Shown: piece after piece, positions 1 to 7,150 of the stretch
How positions within the stretch are numbered: the first letter of the stretch is position 1
Layout of the letters: each line of letters opens with the position of its first letter
NCBI GenBank assembly: GCA_964478335.1
Contig: CAYZIC010000035.1
Coordinates: 1-21,272 of the forward strand
Reading direction: 5' to 3'
Length of the DNA: 21,272 nt
Source: CAYZIC01 sp964478335
GTDB taxonomy: Bacteria > Verrucomicrobiota > Kiritimatiellia > RFP12 > DVOR01
Position numbers and translations under genes: made by a program
The notes under the pieces: generated by a model
The model's input: only the letters and a program-made list of their open reading frames with translations
The model's database searches: none
Told to the model about the DNA's origin: nothing

Positions 1-9
1 GGCGTTTGA

Positions 10-41
10 GGATTTTGGGATTTGGAGTCTGGATTTTGGGA
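10..41. repeat. Short direct repeat, two copies of GGATTTTGGGA
   Basis: The 11-mer GGATTTTGGGA occurs at 10-20 and again at 31-41, 10 nt apart. It lies upstream of the exopolysaccharide cluster in a stretch with no coding potential. It may be the end of a longer degenerate repeat that continues beyond the window. No function can be assigned. Confidence 0.6.
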
Positions 42-63
42 GGCCCTCAGGCAGTCCCGATAA

Positions 64-141
64 GGAGCGGAGTGAGCTCCAAAAGGCCGCAGGCCTTTCT
101 AGGCGGCGTAGCCTCCCCTGGCTCTCTTTAGTCTGCTAAAG
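64..141. repeat. Cluster of four small hairpins upstream of the EPS operon
   Basis: Four short inverted repeats follow one another: GGAGC/GCTCC (64-68, 76-80), AAAGGCC-GCA-GGCCTTT (82-98), AGGC/GCCT (101-104, 111-114) and CTTTAG-TCTG-CTAAAG (126-141). None is followed by a T-run that would make it a standard terminator for +-strand transcription. The three-base loop GCA is the complement of the TGC loop found in the hairpin array at 10444-10528. A GGCAGTCC motif lies just before the cluster (51-57 and flanking base 50). The cluster probably belongs to the same intergenic repeat family as those at 10421-10528 and 15570-15688. Confidence 0.6.
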
Positions 142-220
142 TTACGGATTCGCTATTGGTTGATCTAAAAGTGTATCCGTGTACCAAAATGGCAAATCTA
201 TGGCTAAAAAGGTGAAAATA

Positions 221-244
221 TGACAAAAAAGCCTCATTTTGTCA
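221..244. promoter_or_regulatory. AT-rich inverted repeat upstream of the EPS operon
   Basis: TGACAAAA (221-228) and TTTTGTCA (237-244) form a perfect 8-bp inverted repeat around an 8-nt centre. A-rich and T-rich flanks (215-218, 246-249) could extend it with an internal mismatch. It ends 10 nt before the putative -35 element at 254, a position that suits an operator or activator site for the exopolysaccharide genes. It could also form an RNA hairpin if transcription starts further upstream. The regulatory role is inferred from position only. Confidence 0.4.
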
Positions 245-253
245 CTTTTGCCC

Positions 254-282
254 TTGCTTTTTAACGGGAAAAAGGCTACTAT
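254..282 (+). promoter_or_regulatory. Possible sigma70-type promoter of the EPS operon
   Basis: TTGCTT (254-259) and TACTAT (277-282) are separated by 17 nt. They match the consensus boxes at 3 of 6 and 4 of 6 positions. Transcription would begin near 289, leaving a short leader before the first gene. The spacing is ideal but both boxes are weak, so an activator might be needed; the inverted repeat at 221-244 is a candidate site. Confidence 0.4.
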
Positions 283-315
283 GTCTTTGTTATTTGGTCT
301 AGGTGGATTGCCTAG

Positions 316-993
316 ATGTCTTGTCTACTAGAAGGATTTGCTTTGAATTTGTTGAAGACTGTATTGATTTGTGCGCTTACTTTGGTTGGATTGGTTGGCT
401 GTGAAACTGCTGATCAGGGGTTGACGCATCTGGATAATCCCCTTGAGTTTACGCCGGGGATCATTAAGCCGGTGTTGCGCACTGGGGTGCGCATTCGTGT
501 CTCGGTTTCTGCTCAAGGTAAACCGGTGATTGAAGATTTGATGAAAGAAGTTTCCGCACAAGGCGAGATTGTGATGCCTTATGTCGGGATGATCAAGTGT
601 GCGAACCTCTCGATTGAGCAACTCGAGGCAGAGCTAACTAAGGCCTATGCTAAGTACTATGTCAACCCTGTGGTGACTGCATTTTACATGCCGATGGTTG
701 AGGGGTCTACGTCCCCTTGGGGCATGGTGTTGGTCTTGGGCGAGGTCGCACGAGCTGGTCAGGTGCAAATCCCACAAACGTGCGACTTGACGTTGACTCG
801 CGCCTTGCAAGATGCTGGTGGCTTGAAGCCGTTTGCCAATCCGGCGCGTGTGCGTGTCACGCGTACTGGTAAGGGAAACTTGCGCCAATGCTGTGAAATT
901 GATACCGAAAAGATCGGCGAACAAGGCCGACGTGATTTAGATTTGATCTTGATGCCTGGCGACGTTGTCTTCGTCCCAGAATACAAGTGGTAA
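316..993 (+). CDS. Short polysaccharide export lipoprotein (OPX, Wza-like)
   Basis: This is an outer-membrane polysaccharide export protein of the Wza/OPX family, thought to form a periplasmic ring between the inner-membrane copolymerase and the outer membrane. The start has a hydrophobic stretch ending in the lipobox LVGC, so the mature protein should be a lipoprotein. A poly-export domain follows (EIVMPYVGMIKCANLSIEQL), then an SLBB-type segment (GMVLVLGEVARAGQ ... GGLKPFANPARVRVTR) ending MPGDVVFVPE. At 225 residues it is much shorter than Wza (about 380) and lacks the C-terminal helix that forms Wza's outer-membrane pore. The start is uncertain. ATG 316 has AGGTGG 9 nt upstream. TTG 343 has a better GAAGGA 6 nt upstream and gives a cleaner lipoprotein signal beginning MNLLKTVLICALTLVGLVGC. 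The neighbours support an exopolysaccharide export role. Confidence 0.88.
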   Translation: MSCLLEGFALNLLKTVLICALTLVGLVGCETADQGLTHLDNPLEFTPGIIKPVLRTGVRIRVSVSAQGKPVIEDLMKEVSAQGEIVMPYVGMIKCANLSIEQLEAELTKAYAKYYVNPVVTAFYMPMVEGSTSPWGMVLVLGEVARAGQVQIPQTCDLTLTRALQDAGGLKPFANPARVRVTRTGKGNLRQCCEIDTEKIGEQGRRDLDLILMPGDVVFVPEYKW

Positions 994-1011
994 TCCGAAA
1001 GGACGATGTTT

Positions 1012-2112
1012 ATGAAAAAACTCCTCACCCTCGCGATGGTTGCGATCCTCGCTGCTTCTCTCCACGCTGCAGAACAAAAGGCTGCGGATCTGCCTGCTTT
1101 CCAACGCGATGCAATCGCCAAGCAGATGAAGGCTAAGGCTCCGCGTCAGCGCGTTGTCTATGCTAAGAAGCTCATTGCTCAAGCTAAGTCTGTGCCAGCC
1201 TCTCCGAATGAAAAGACGCAGATCTTTGTGAGTATCGCTCGTACCTCGATTGCGAATGCTGGCCCGGCAACGGCTCAATTGATCGCAACGATCTTTACCA
1301 GCGTCCCCGTCGAGTATTTGCCTGCGGTGGCGAATTCTTTGCGTAAGAATTTCGACCAACAGCGCAACAACTTGAGCGATCAGCAATACAAGGCTGTCAC
1401 TCAGTCCATTCTCTCGGTCTACGGCCAAGTCGCTGCGGAAGAAAAACCCGATGCGGCGAGCGTGCGTAAGGGAACTCTCGTGGCGATGCTCTCTGGCGCA
1501 AGCAAGAACCCTGAGGAAACGAGCAAGGCTTTGATCGCAACGCTACCGCTTGCTGAGCAAGGTGTCGTGTCTGGTGTCGTGGCGAAGGTCGCCGCAGGCG
1601 ACACCGAGGCTATCGCTGCCGCTGCTGGCGTCGATGAAGTCCACGCTACTCCAGAATCTGAAAAGGAAGCCAACAAGACTACAGGTACTCCTGCTACTGG
1701 CGTAGTCGCTGCTGAAGCTGAGGCTACCACCGAGGCCGCAACCGAAGCAGATGCCCCGGCTGAGGCTGATGCAGACACAGACGTAGATACTGGCGTAACT
1801 GACGCAAGTGTGAATGTTGAGGTGGCTGCTGATGAAGATCCCGTCGTGAACGTGCCTTTGATTGGGCGTGACTACGCTGACTATCTCGGTCAATTGGGTG
1901 ATATGATGATGGATGCTGAAGCTGTCTTGAATGGTGCGCTTGATGCGAATGCTGATGACTTTGACGGCGAAGATCGCCCCAATAAAACGGACAAGCCGCT
2001 CTTTGTCCCGACCTTGCCTGGCGAAGGTACCAATACTGATACCCCGGGTAATCCTGAGCCGATTGTCAAGCCCGAACCGCCTAAGCCGTACTCTGGTCAA
2101 GAAGAAGCCTAA
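1012..2112 (+). CDS. Exported acidic Ala/Glu-rich protein of unknown function in the EPS cluster
   Basis: I do not recognise a family. ATG 1012 is preferred over ATG 1006 because GAAAGGA at 997-1003 lies 8 nt before it. The product starts with a clear Sec signal (MKKLLTLAMVAILAASLHA), so it should be periplasmic or surface-exposed. Residues of about 20-200 are basic to neutral and look alpha-helical, with Ala-rich segments such as GVVSGVVAKVAAGDTEAIAA. The middle (about 205-275) is low-complexity and strongly acidic, rich in A, E, D and T. A short ordered-looking segment follows (PLIGRDYADYLGQLGDMMMD), and the protein ends in a Pro-rich tail (PEPIVKPEPPKPYSGQEEA). It lies 18 nt after the OPX gene and 49 nt before the outer-membrane barrel gene, so a structural or accessory role in polymer export is a reasonable guess but only that. 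Confidence 0.85.
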   Translation: MKKLLTLAMVAILAASLHAAEQKAADLPAFQRDAIAKQMKAKAPRQRVVYAKKLIAQAKSVPASPNEKTQIFVSIARTSIANAGPATAQLIATIFTSVPVEYLPAVANSLRKNFDQQRNNLSDQQYKAVTQSILSVYGQVAAEEKPDAASVRKGTLVAMLSGASKNPEETSKALIATLPLAEQGVVSGVVAKVAAGDTEAIAAAAGVDEVHATPESEKEANKTTGTPATGVVAAEAEATTEAATEADAPAEADADTDVDTGVTDASVNVEVAADEDPVVNVPLIGRDYADYLGQLGDMMMDAEAVLNGALDANADDFDGEDRPNKTDKPLFVPTLPGEGTNTDTPGNPEPIVKPEPPKPYSGQEEA

Positions 2113-2161
2113 ACGCTTGCTGATAACCCTTTAGTGACTCCTATTGATAAGGAAATTTATT

Positions 2162-3355
2162 ATGAAAAAACTCTTAACCACAGCCTTAATCCTCGCCGGT
2201 GCTGCATCCGTTTATGCAAAAGAGCCCGGTATCCGATTTGGTGGCGATAAGTTTGTCTTGGCCCCTGCTGTGAACTTGGGTGTCTTTCACTCGTCCAATA
2301 TCCGTAATGCCTATGATGGCGAGAAGAAGGAAAGCGGCGCTGGTTGGACCGTTTCGCCGAGCTTGCAGTTCTCTGCAAATGGTGCAGGGGTGCAATTCAT
2401 CCTCGGTGCGAACTACTCTGCAGAGCGTAGCTTTGACCGCGACAGCGGCTCGGATAGCGACTCTTGGGGTGAATACGCAACCTTGCGTATGGAATTGAAT
2501 GAACGCAACTCCTTGACGATCAATCAATCATTCCGTCACTCTGAATCCGATGAATTTTATGATGGTGGTAGAGACACTGCGTCGGTCTCCAATACCAAGA
2601 ATGAAACCTTTAACATCAGTGCCGCATTGGCTCACCGCTGGAGCGAACGTCAATCGGTTGCTTTGAGCATCAACTACACCGACTACAACAACCTCGATGC
2701 GGAAAATGGTGACTACCAGATGTATGGCATCGCCGGTCAATTCTCCAATCAATGGACCGAACGCACCAACTTGATCTTTAGCACTGCGATCTCGATCGAT
2801 GATCCTGTCGAGGGTAGTAAGTCGACCTCTTACTCGCTCATGGGTGGTTTTGGCTCAACGATCAATTCTAAGATGAATTATCAAGCCATGGTCGGTGTGA
2901 TGTTTTACGACTACTCGGGTTCAGGCTCTCAATCAGACTCCTCGATTGCTCCTAACTACTCCTTGACGGGTACTTGGAAGCTTTCCCAGCGCTTTGCTCT
3001 CTCTGCCGCTATGAGCACCAACTATGCTCCTACAGATAGTGCTGGCGACCAAGGCAATTCTTACAACCTCAACCACAATATGTCGTTGGCATTGAATTTC
3101 CAACCTCGTTCCATCAAGGCTCTTTCATTCCGCTGGGATGTGGGCTATCGCATTGAGCAGACGACCTACACCAACAATCAATCTGATACCGAGCGCAACT
3201 ACTACAACATGCGCATGAGTGCCTACTATGGCTGGAATCAGTACATCTCGCTCTACACGAGCGTGACCTATAACTACGATACTACTGATACCACTGGTGA
3301 TTCTCGTTCGAGCGATGAAATTCGCGTCGATGCGGGTCTCCAGTTTAAGTGGTAA
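2162..3355 (+). CDS. Outer-membrane beta-barrel protein of the EPS cluster
   Basis: The product is a 397-residue outer-membrane barrel. ATG 2162 is chosen over the in-frame TTG 2144 because AAGGA at 2149-2153 is 8 nt before it and the signal peptide then begins directly (MKKLLTTALILAGAASVYA). The mature part is a long succession of amphipathic, aromatic and Ser/Asn-rich strands with short polar turns, for example SVALSINYTDYNN and SLYTSVTYNYDTTD. It ends in VDAGLQFKW; a terminal aromatic residue is typical of BAM-assembled barrels. Length and style suit the roughly 400-residue barrels found in exopolysaccharide loci (EpsL/Wzp or BBP2-like). Together with a short OPX protein lacking its own pore helix, it is the likely outer-membrane exit channel. 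The exact family is inferred from pattern and context. Confidence 0.85.
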   Translation: MKKLLTTALILAGAASVYAKEPGIRFGGDKFVLAPAVNLGVFHSSNIRNAYDGEKKESGAGWTVSPSLQFSANGAGVQFILGANYSAERSFDRDSGSDSDSWGEYATLRMELNERNSLTINQSFRHSESDEFYDGGRDTASVSNTKNETFNISAALAHRWSERQSVALSINYTDYNNLDAENGDYQMYGIAGQFSNQWTERTNLIFSTAISIDDPVEGSKSTSYSLMGGFGSTINSKMNYQAMVGVMFYDYSGSGSQSDSSIAPNYSLTGTWKLSQRFALSAAMSTNYAPTDSAGDQGNSYNLNHNMSLALNFQPRSIKALSFRWDVGYRIEQTTYTNNQSDTERNYYNMRMSAYYGWNQYISLYTSVTYNYDTTDTTGDSRSSDEIRVDAGLQFKW

Positions 3356-3375
3356 TCGGACTGAGGTCTTAATTC

Positions 3376-4740
3376 GTGCAGCTTTTACTCACGAAATATT
3401 GGGTGCTCGCTCATCTACTGGTGTTGGCGAGCACCTTATTCTTTATACCGGACACGGTCGCAAAGCTGAATGTGACCCTGTGGGGCTGTTTCTCGCTTTG
3501 GCTCTTTACCTACCTCTTGCCAACCGTGCGTCGCACGGAGACCTTTACGCTCGCACGCATCAGGACTTTTACGGCAATCGGTCGGGATCCGCTCTTTTAT
3601 CTAGGCCTCCTATTGGTGGCGTTCTTCTCGGCAACCTACTTTAATAGTGGGCGTACGCTTATTTTTGAAGAGGAGAATTTCCGTTGGGCTTATTCTGCGC
3701 CATTGTGGAGCTGGATGCCCAACTCGATCAATCCCGAGACAGGTATTGCTGGCTATTGCATGATTTTGGTGACGTGTTGCTTTTTGCTCTGTGCGCGTCA
3801 TGGATTGACTCGCAAAGGCCGTATCTTTTTGTTGATTAGCTTTTCTCTCTTGGGCTCGCTGGCAGCGCTGATCAAGCTCTTATTTGCGACGGTGATCCCT
3901 GTTGACTTTTATTTCCTTGCCTCGACTGGTTTTAGCTCGGGGGTTTTGCATTTGGTGCTCGCCTGTGTGGCGCTGGGGTGTGCTTTTGAGTATCTCCTCG
4001 AAAAGAGACCTACGCTCTTTTGGTTCTCCCTGGCTGGGATCTTGGGCAATATGATGGGGATTGTGCAGAGTCTCAATCCTGCGGTGATTGTCGCTGGCCT
4101 GGTGATTTCATTGGCGGCGGTGGTCTTTTTTGCGATCTCGGTGTCGCGTGCGGTGTTTCGTCCACAGGTGGGGTTGACGCTCGGATTTGTCTTGTTGCTA
4201 CTCATTGCCTGGACGCTGCCCTTGGCATTGGCTCCCAACCGGGCGGACTATCTGGCGGTGGCGGATTTCTCTCAGTGGGGGGATGGCTTGTCGCTCTGGC
4301 TGCGAGATTGGTCGTTTCGCAATGGCTTGGCCTGGGATATTGGCTCGGAGAACCGCTTCTTGGGTGCTGGCTTTGGAGGCTATGAAGCCTTTGCGCGCTT
4401 TCATCTTGTCAAGCAGTCGGCGTGGGATATTTACAATACCCAGACCTTGGGGACTTGTGACCACGTCCGCTTGATCAGTAACCACGGCTTCTTGGGGGCA
4501 GGGCTGATCTATGCCACTGTCATCTACCTCTTGGCTCTCCCGCTCATGCAATGGGCCAACGTGATGCAATTTAGAGTAAAGGAATTGCATCGCTATGTCT
4601 TTATCTTGATTTGGGCCTTTGTGGCTCTGCTGATTGTCTTGGGGGCATCTTTCATTGACTTGCCCTTGCATGACCCGGCTCTCTTTTTGGTGACCTTTGT
4701 CCTATTGGGATCACTGCCTGACTGGTTACCACGCATTTAA
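3376..4740 (+). CDS. O-antigen ligase/polymerase-like polytopic membrane protein
   Basis: This 454-residue inner-membrane protein has about 11-12 hydrophobic segments. It starts at GTG 3376 with CTGAGG at 3361-3366 upstream. Its layout matches the Wzy/WaaL (O-antigen ligase, Wzy_C) superfamily: many helices, then one large periplasmic loop (about residues 285-370), then a few closing helices. The loop has LGAGFGGY (329-336) and ISNHGFLGAG (367-376), resembling the Gly-rich and H-N/G-x-x-G signatures of that family. The likely reaction is polymerisation or transfer of undecaprenyl-linked repeat units on the periplasmic face. Polymerase and ligase cannot be told apart from sequence. Its position between the export barrel and the copolymerase-kinase favours a Wzy-like polymerase. 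Confidence 0.8.
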   Translation: MQLLLTKYWVLAHLLVLASTLFFIPDTVAKLNVTLWGCFSLWLFTYLLPTVRRTETFTLARIRTFTAIGRDPLFYLGLLLVAFFSATYFNSGRTLIFEEENFRWAYSAPLWSWMPNSINPETGIAGYCMILVTCCFLLCARHGLTRKGRIFLLISFSLLGSLAALIKLLFATVIPVDFYFLASTGFSSGVLHLVLACVALGCAFEYLLEKRPTLFWFSLAGILGNMMGIVQSLNPAVIVAGLVISLAAVVFFAISVSRAVFRPQVGLTLGFVLLLLIAWTLPLALAPNRADYLAVADFSQWGDGLSLWLRDWSFRNGLAWDIGSENRFLGAGFGGYEAFARFHLVKQSAWDIYNTQTLGTCDHVRLISNHGFLGAGLIYATVIYLLALPLMQWANVMQFRVKELHRYVFILIWAFVALLIVLGASFIDLPLHDPALFLVTFVLLGSLPDWLPRI

Positions 4741-4764
4741 CGATTCGTTATAAAAAGGATTATT

Positions 4765-7137
4765 ATGGCTGAAGAACGTAAAAACCGCGCCCTTTATTAC
4801 CACCGCTATACGCCGACGTTGGGTTCATCGCAACCACCGTCATACTATAGCGGCGCGATGCCTCAATATGGAGGCGGTGCTGCTTATGGTGGCTCGACCT
4901 ATGGAGGTGCCTCGTATGGTGCTGCAGGTCAAGAGGATTCGGCAGTGGGGTCGCTCAACTTGGCGCGCATCATGCGTGTCTGTGCAAGCCACTGGATGAC
5001 GATCTTTGTATTCTTTGTCCTAGGCTTGTTGGGCTCATTTATCGTCTTTAAGCTCTTGCCGACGAAATATCAAGCAATGAGTGTCTTTCAGATGTCCATT
5101 GCGCCTCGCTCGATGATCGAGGGGCAGATCTACGACGAATCCAACAATATGTCGATGAAGGAAGTCTTTAATACACGCTTGCAGCTTTTGCGCAGTGAGC
5201 CAGTCTTTAAGGCGATTGTTGAGCGCTACCGCACCGAGCATGCTTCATCCACTGTAACTCAAGAGGAATTGATCACGGCGCTTGCTGAATCCGAAATGGA
5301 GTTGGTGCCTTTCTCTAAGTTGATCAACTTGACCGTGACCTCGACCTCGGCAACGCTCTCGATGGATTTGGCCAATACCTATGCTCAAGCTTGCGAAAGC
5401 TATATGCACGAGCAAAACCGCGCCCAGGCAGAAAACGCCGTGGCGTGGTTGACCACGATGGTCGACAACCAAGAGCGGCTCTTGGCTCAACGCGAAAAAG
5501 AGCTGATGGACATGCGTAAAGAGCGTAAGCTCGATGCCAAGCAGCGTGCGCGTGACGATAAGCAAGCGCGTATGGTCGCCCTCAATGCTCAGCTTGTCGG
5601 CCTTGATACACAGATCTCCAAGGCTAAGGAGCTCATGACTTCGCTGAAGGAAGTCGCCAAGGATCCCACGAAGTTTGGTATGGTCTCTGAGTCCATCCCT
5701 CGCTCAAGCGAAATCTCCACGGCCTATGCTACGCTACAAGCCTCTCAGGCTGCGTATCAGACGATGTTGGCCAATATGACCCCCGAGCATCCTGATGTCA
5801 AGATCAAGGCTCAAGAGGTCGAGGTGCTCAAAAAGCAATTCGCCGAATCACTCGTGCGTGCTGATGAGACTGCCCAGGCTGAATACGCTGTCTTGCAGCG
5901 TCAACATGAGCCAATCGAAAAAGAATCTAAGGCACTCTCCGCTGAGCTGATTAACCTTGATACCGATATCATCTCGACAGAAGTCGCCCTCCAACAGCTC
6001 GAACGCAACTGCGAGATTGAGCGCGAAAAGGTGTCGACTTTGCGTATGCGTATGAGTCGTGCAGAGCTCAAAGCTGACGAAGACGCTGCGATCATCCAGC
6101 AGGTCAAGGCTGCTCCTATCCCCGAAACCCCCAGCAGCCCGAAACCATTTATCATCTTCCCGGCGGGTGCGCTATTCTCCCTCGCTTTGGGTGTCTTTTT
6201 CGTGCTCTTGCTTGACCACATGGAGGACAAGCTCGTTGATGTCTCCGATATTGAGGGGCGTTTGCGCCTCAAGGTGCTCGCCTTGATGCCTCACTTGCGC
6301 CGCTTGCAGCGTGCGCAAATCGCTAAGACCACTCATTCCGAGCCTTTCTCTCAATATGCCGAGGCGATGGCAGGCTTGCGCAATATGCTCGACTCGCCGC
6401 ATTTCCACGACCTCTCCAAGGTCGTCTTGGTGATGAGCACGCAGCCGGCTGAGGGTAAGACTTGTACTTCGACCAACTTGGCGATCTCCTATGCTCAGAG
6501 CGGTCAAAAGACCTTGCTTGTCGACTTTGATATGCGTCGTCCTCGCTTGGCAACGATCTTTGGCTTGACTCCGGGCTCATTTGAGTCATTGCCCCACACG
6601 TTGGCACGCAATAATCCCGAGCTCTTTGCTACAATGCCTAGCCAGACTGATGTGCCCTCGCTTGATTTGGTCGCGTCTCGTGCCTCCTCATCGATTAGCC
6701 CGTCGGTCTTGATGGGCACCAATATCATCACGGAATTCTTTGACTGGGCACGTCAAAATTACGATCATATCGTCATTGACTCGCCGCCATTTGGTTTGGT
6801 TGGTGACGTAATCGTCTTGGCCAACTTGGTCGACTCGGTTTTGATGGTCGCTACGCCGGATAAGACTCGCTTTAAGCCAATTAACTTTGCCGTTCGCCGC
6901 CTCAACGAAGTGGGCGCACGTCTCCTCGGTGTGATTGTCAACAATGTCGACTACCACCGCTGGGCGGGCTTTAGCAAGTACGAGTCGCACTACGGCTATC
7001 GCACGTACAAGCCCATGCAAGCTGAAAAGGCCGCTGCTGAGGGTATCATTCCCGAGGATGCCGTCTTTGCGATCAACCCTGCAGATACCATCACAGATGC
7101 TCCAGACACGAAGTATACTGCTGATGACGACGAATAA
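4765..7137 (+). CDS. Polysaccharide copolymerase / tyrosine autokinase (Wzc-like)
   Basis: The inner-membrane kinase controls polymer length and export. Order of parts: a Tyr/Gly-rich cytoplasmic N-terminus (nine Tyr in residues 11-51); TM1 about 79-97; a periplasmic Wzz domain with long coiled coils (about 215-450); a Pro-rich motif and TM2 (about 453-485); then a BY-kinase domain. Walker A is PAEGKT with K565 and T566, Walker A' is LLVDFDMRRP with D587 and D589, and Walker B is HIVIDSPP with D672. A C-terminal tyrosine cluster, YESHYGYRTY (Y739, Y743, Y745, Y748), is the probable autophosphorylation site. AAAAAGGA lies 5 nt before the ATG. The whole protein is one polypeptide, as in proteobacterial Wzc. 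No cognate phosphatase gene is in the window. Confidence 0.95.
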   Translation: MAEERKNRALYYHRYTPTLGSSQPPSYYSGAMPQYGGGAAYGGSTYGGASYGAAGQEDSAVGSLNLARIMRVCASHWMTIFVFFVLGLLGSFIVFKLLPTKYQAMSVFQMSIAPRSMIEGQIYDESNNMSMKEVFNTRLQLLRSEPVFKAIVERYRTEHASSTVTQEELITALAESEMELVPFSKLINLTVTSTSATLSMDLANTYAQACESYMHEQNRAQAENAVAWLTTMVDNQERLLAQREKELMDMRKERKLDAKQRARDDKQARMVALNAQLVGLDTQISKAKELMTSLKEVAKDPTKFGMVSESIPRSSEISTAYATLQASQAAYQTMLANMTPEHPDVKIKAQEVEVLKKQFAESLVRADETAQAEYAVLQRQHEPIEKESKALSAELINLDTDIISTEVALQQLERNCEIEREKVSTLRMRMSRAELKADEDAAIIQQVKAAPIPETPSSPKPFIIFPAGALFSLALGVFFVLLLDHMEDKLVDVSDIEGRLRLKVLALMPHLRRLQRAQIAKTTHSEPFSQYAEAMAGLRNMLDSPHFHDLSKVVLVMSTQPAEGKTCTSTNLAISYAQSGQKTLLVDFDMRRPRLATIFGLTPGSFESLPHTLARNNPELFATMPSQTDVPSLDLVASRASSSISPSVLMGTNIITEFFDWARQNYDHIVIDSPPFGLVGDVIVLANLVDSVLMVATPDKTRFKPINFAVRRLNEVGARLLGVIVNNVDYHRWAGFSKYESHYGYRTYKPMQAEKAAAEGIIPEDAVFAINPADTITDAPDTKYTADDDE

Positions 7138-7150
7138 GGGAGAGCCTACT

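Noticed and set aside
1419..1778. Ala/Ser-rich - strand frame
   Set aside because: Antisense to the acidic low-complexity region of the exported protein; long open frames are expected opposite Ala/Glu-rich repeats.
6935..7150. N-terminal extension of the rfbB frame overlapping the kinase gene
   Set aside because: It is Ser/Thr/Arg-rich sequence with no family character; RfbB normally starts at the Rossmann motif, as it does from ATG 7151 with a good ribosome site.
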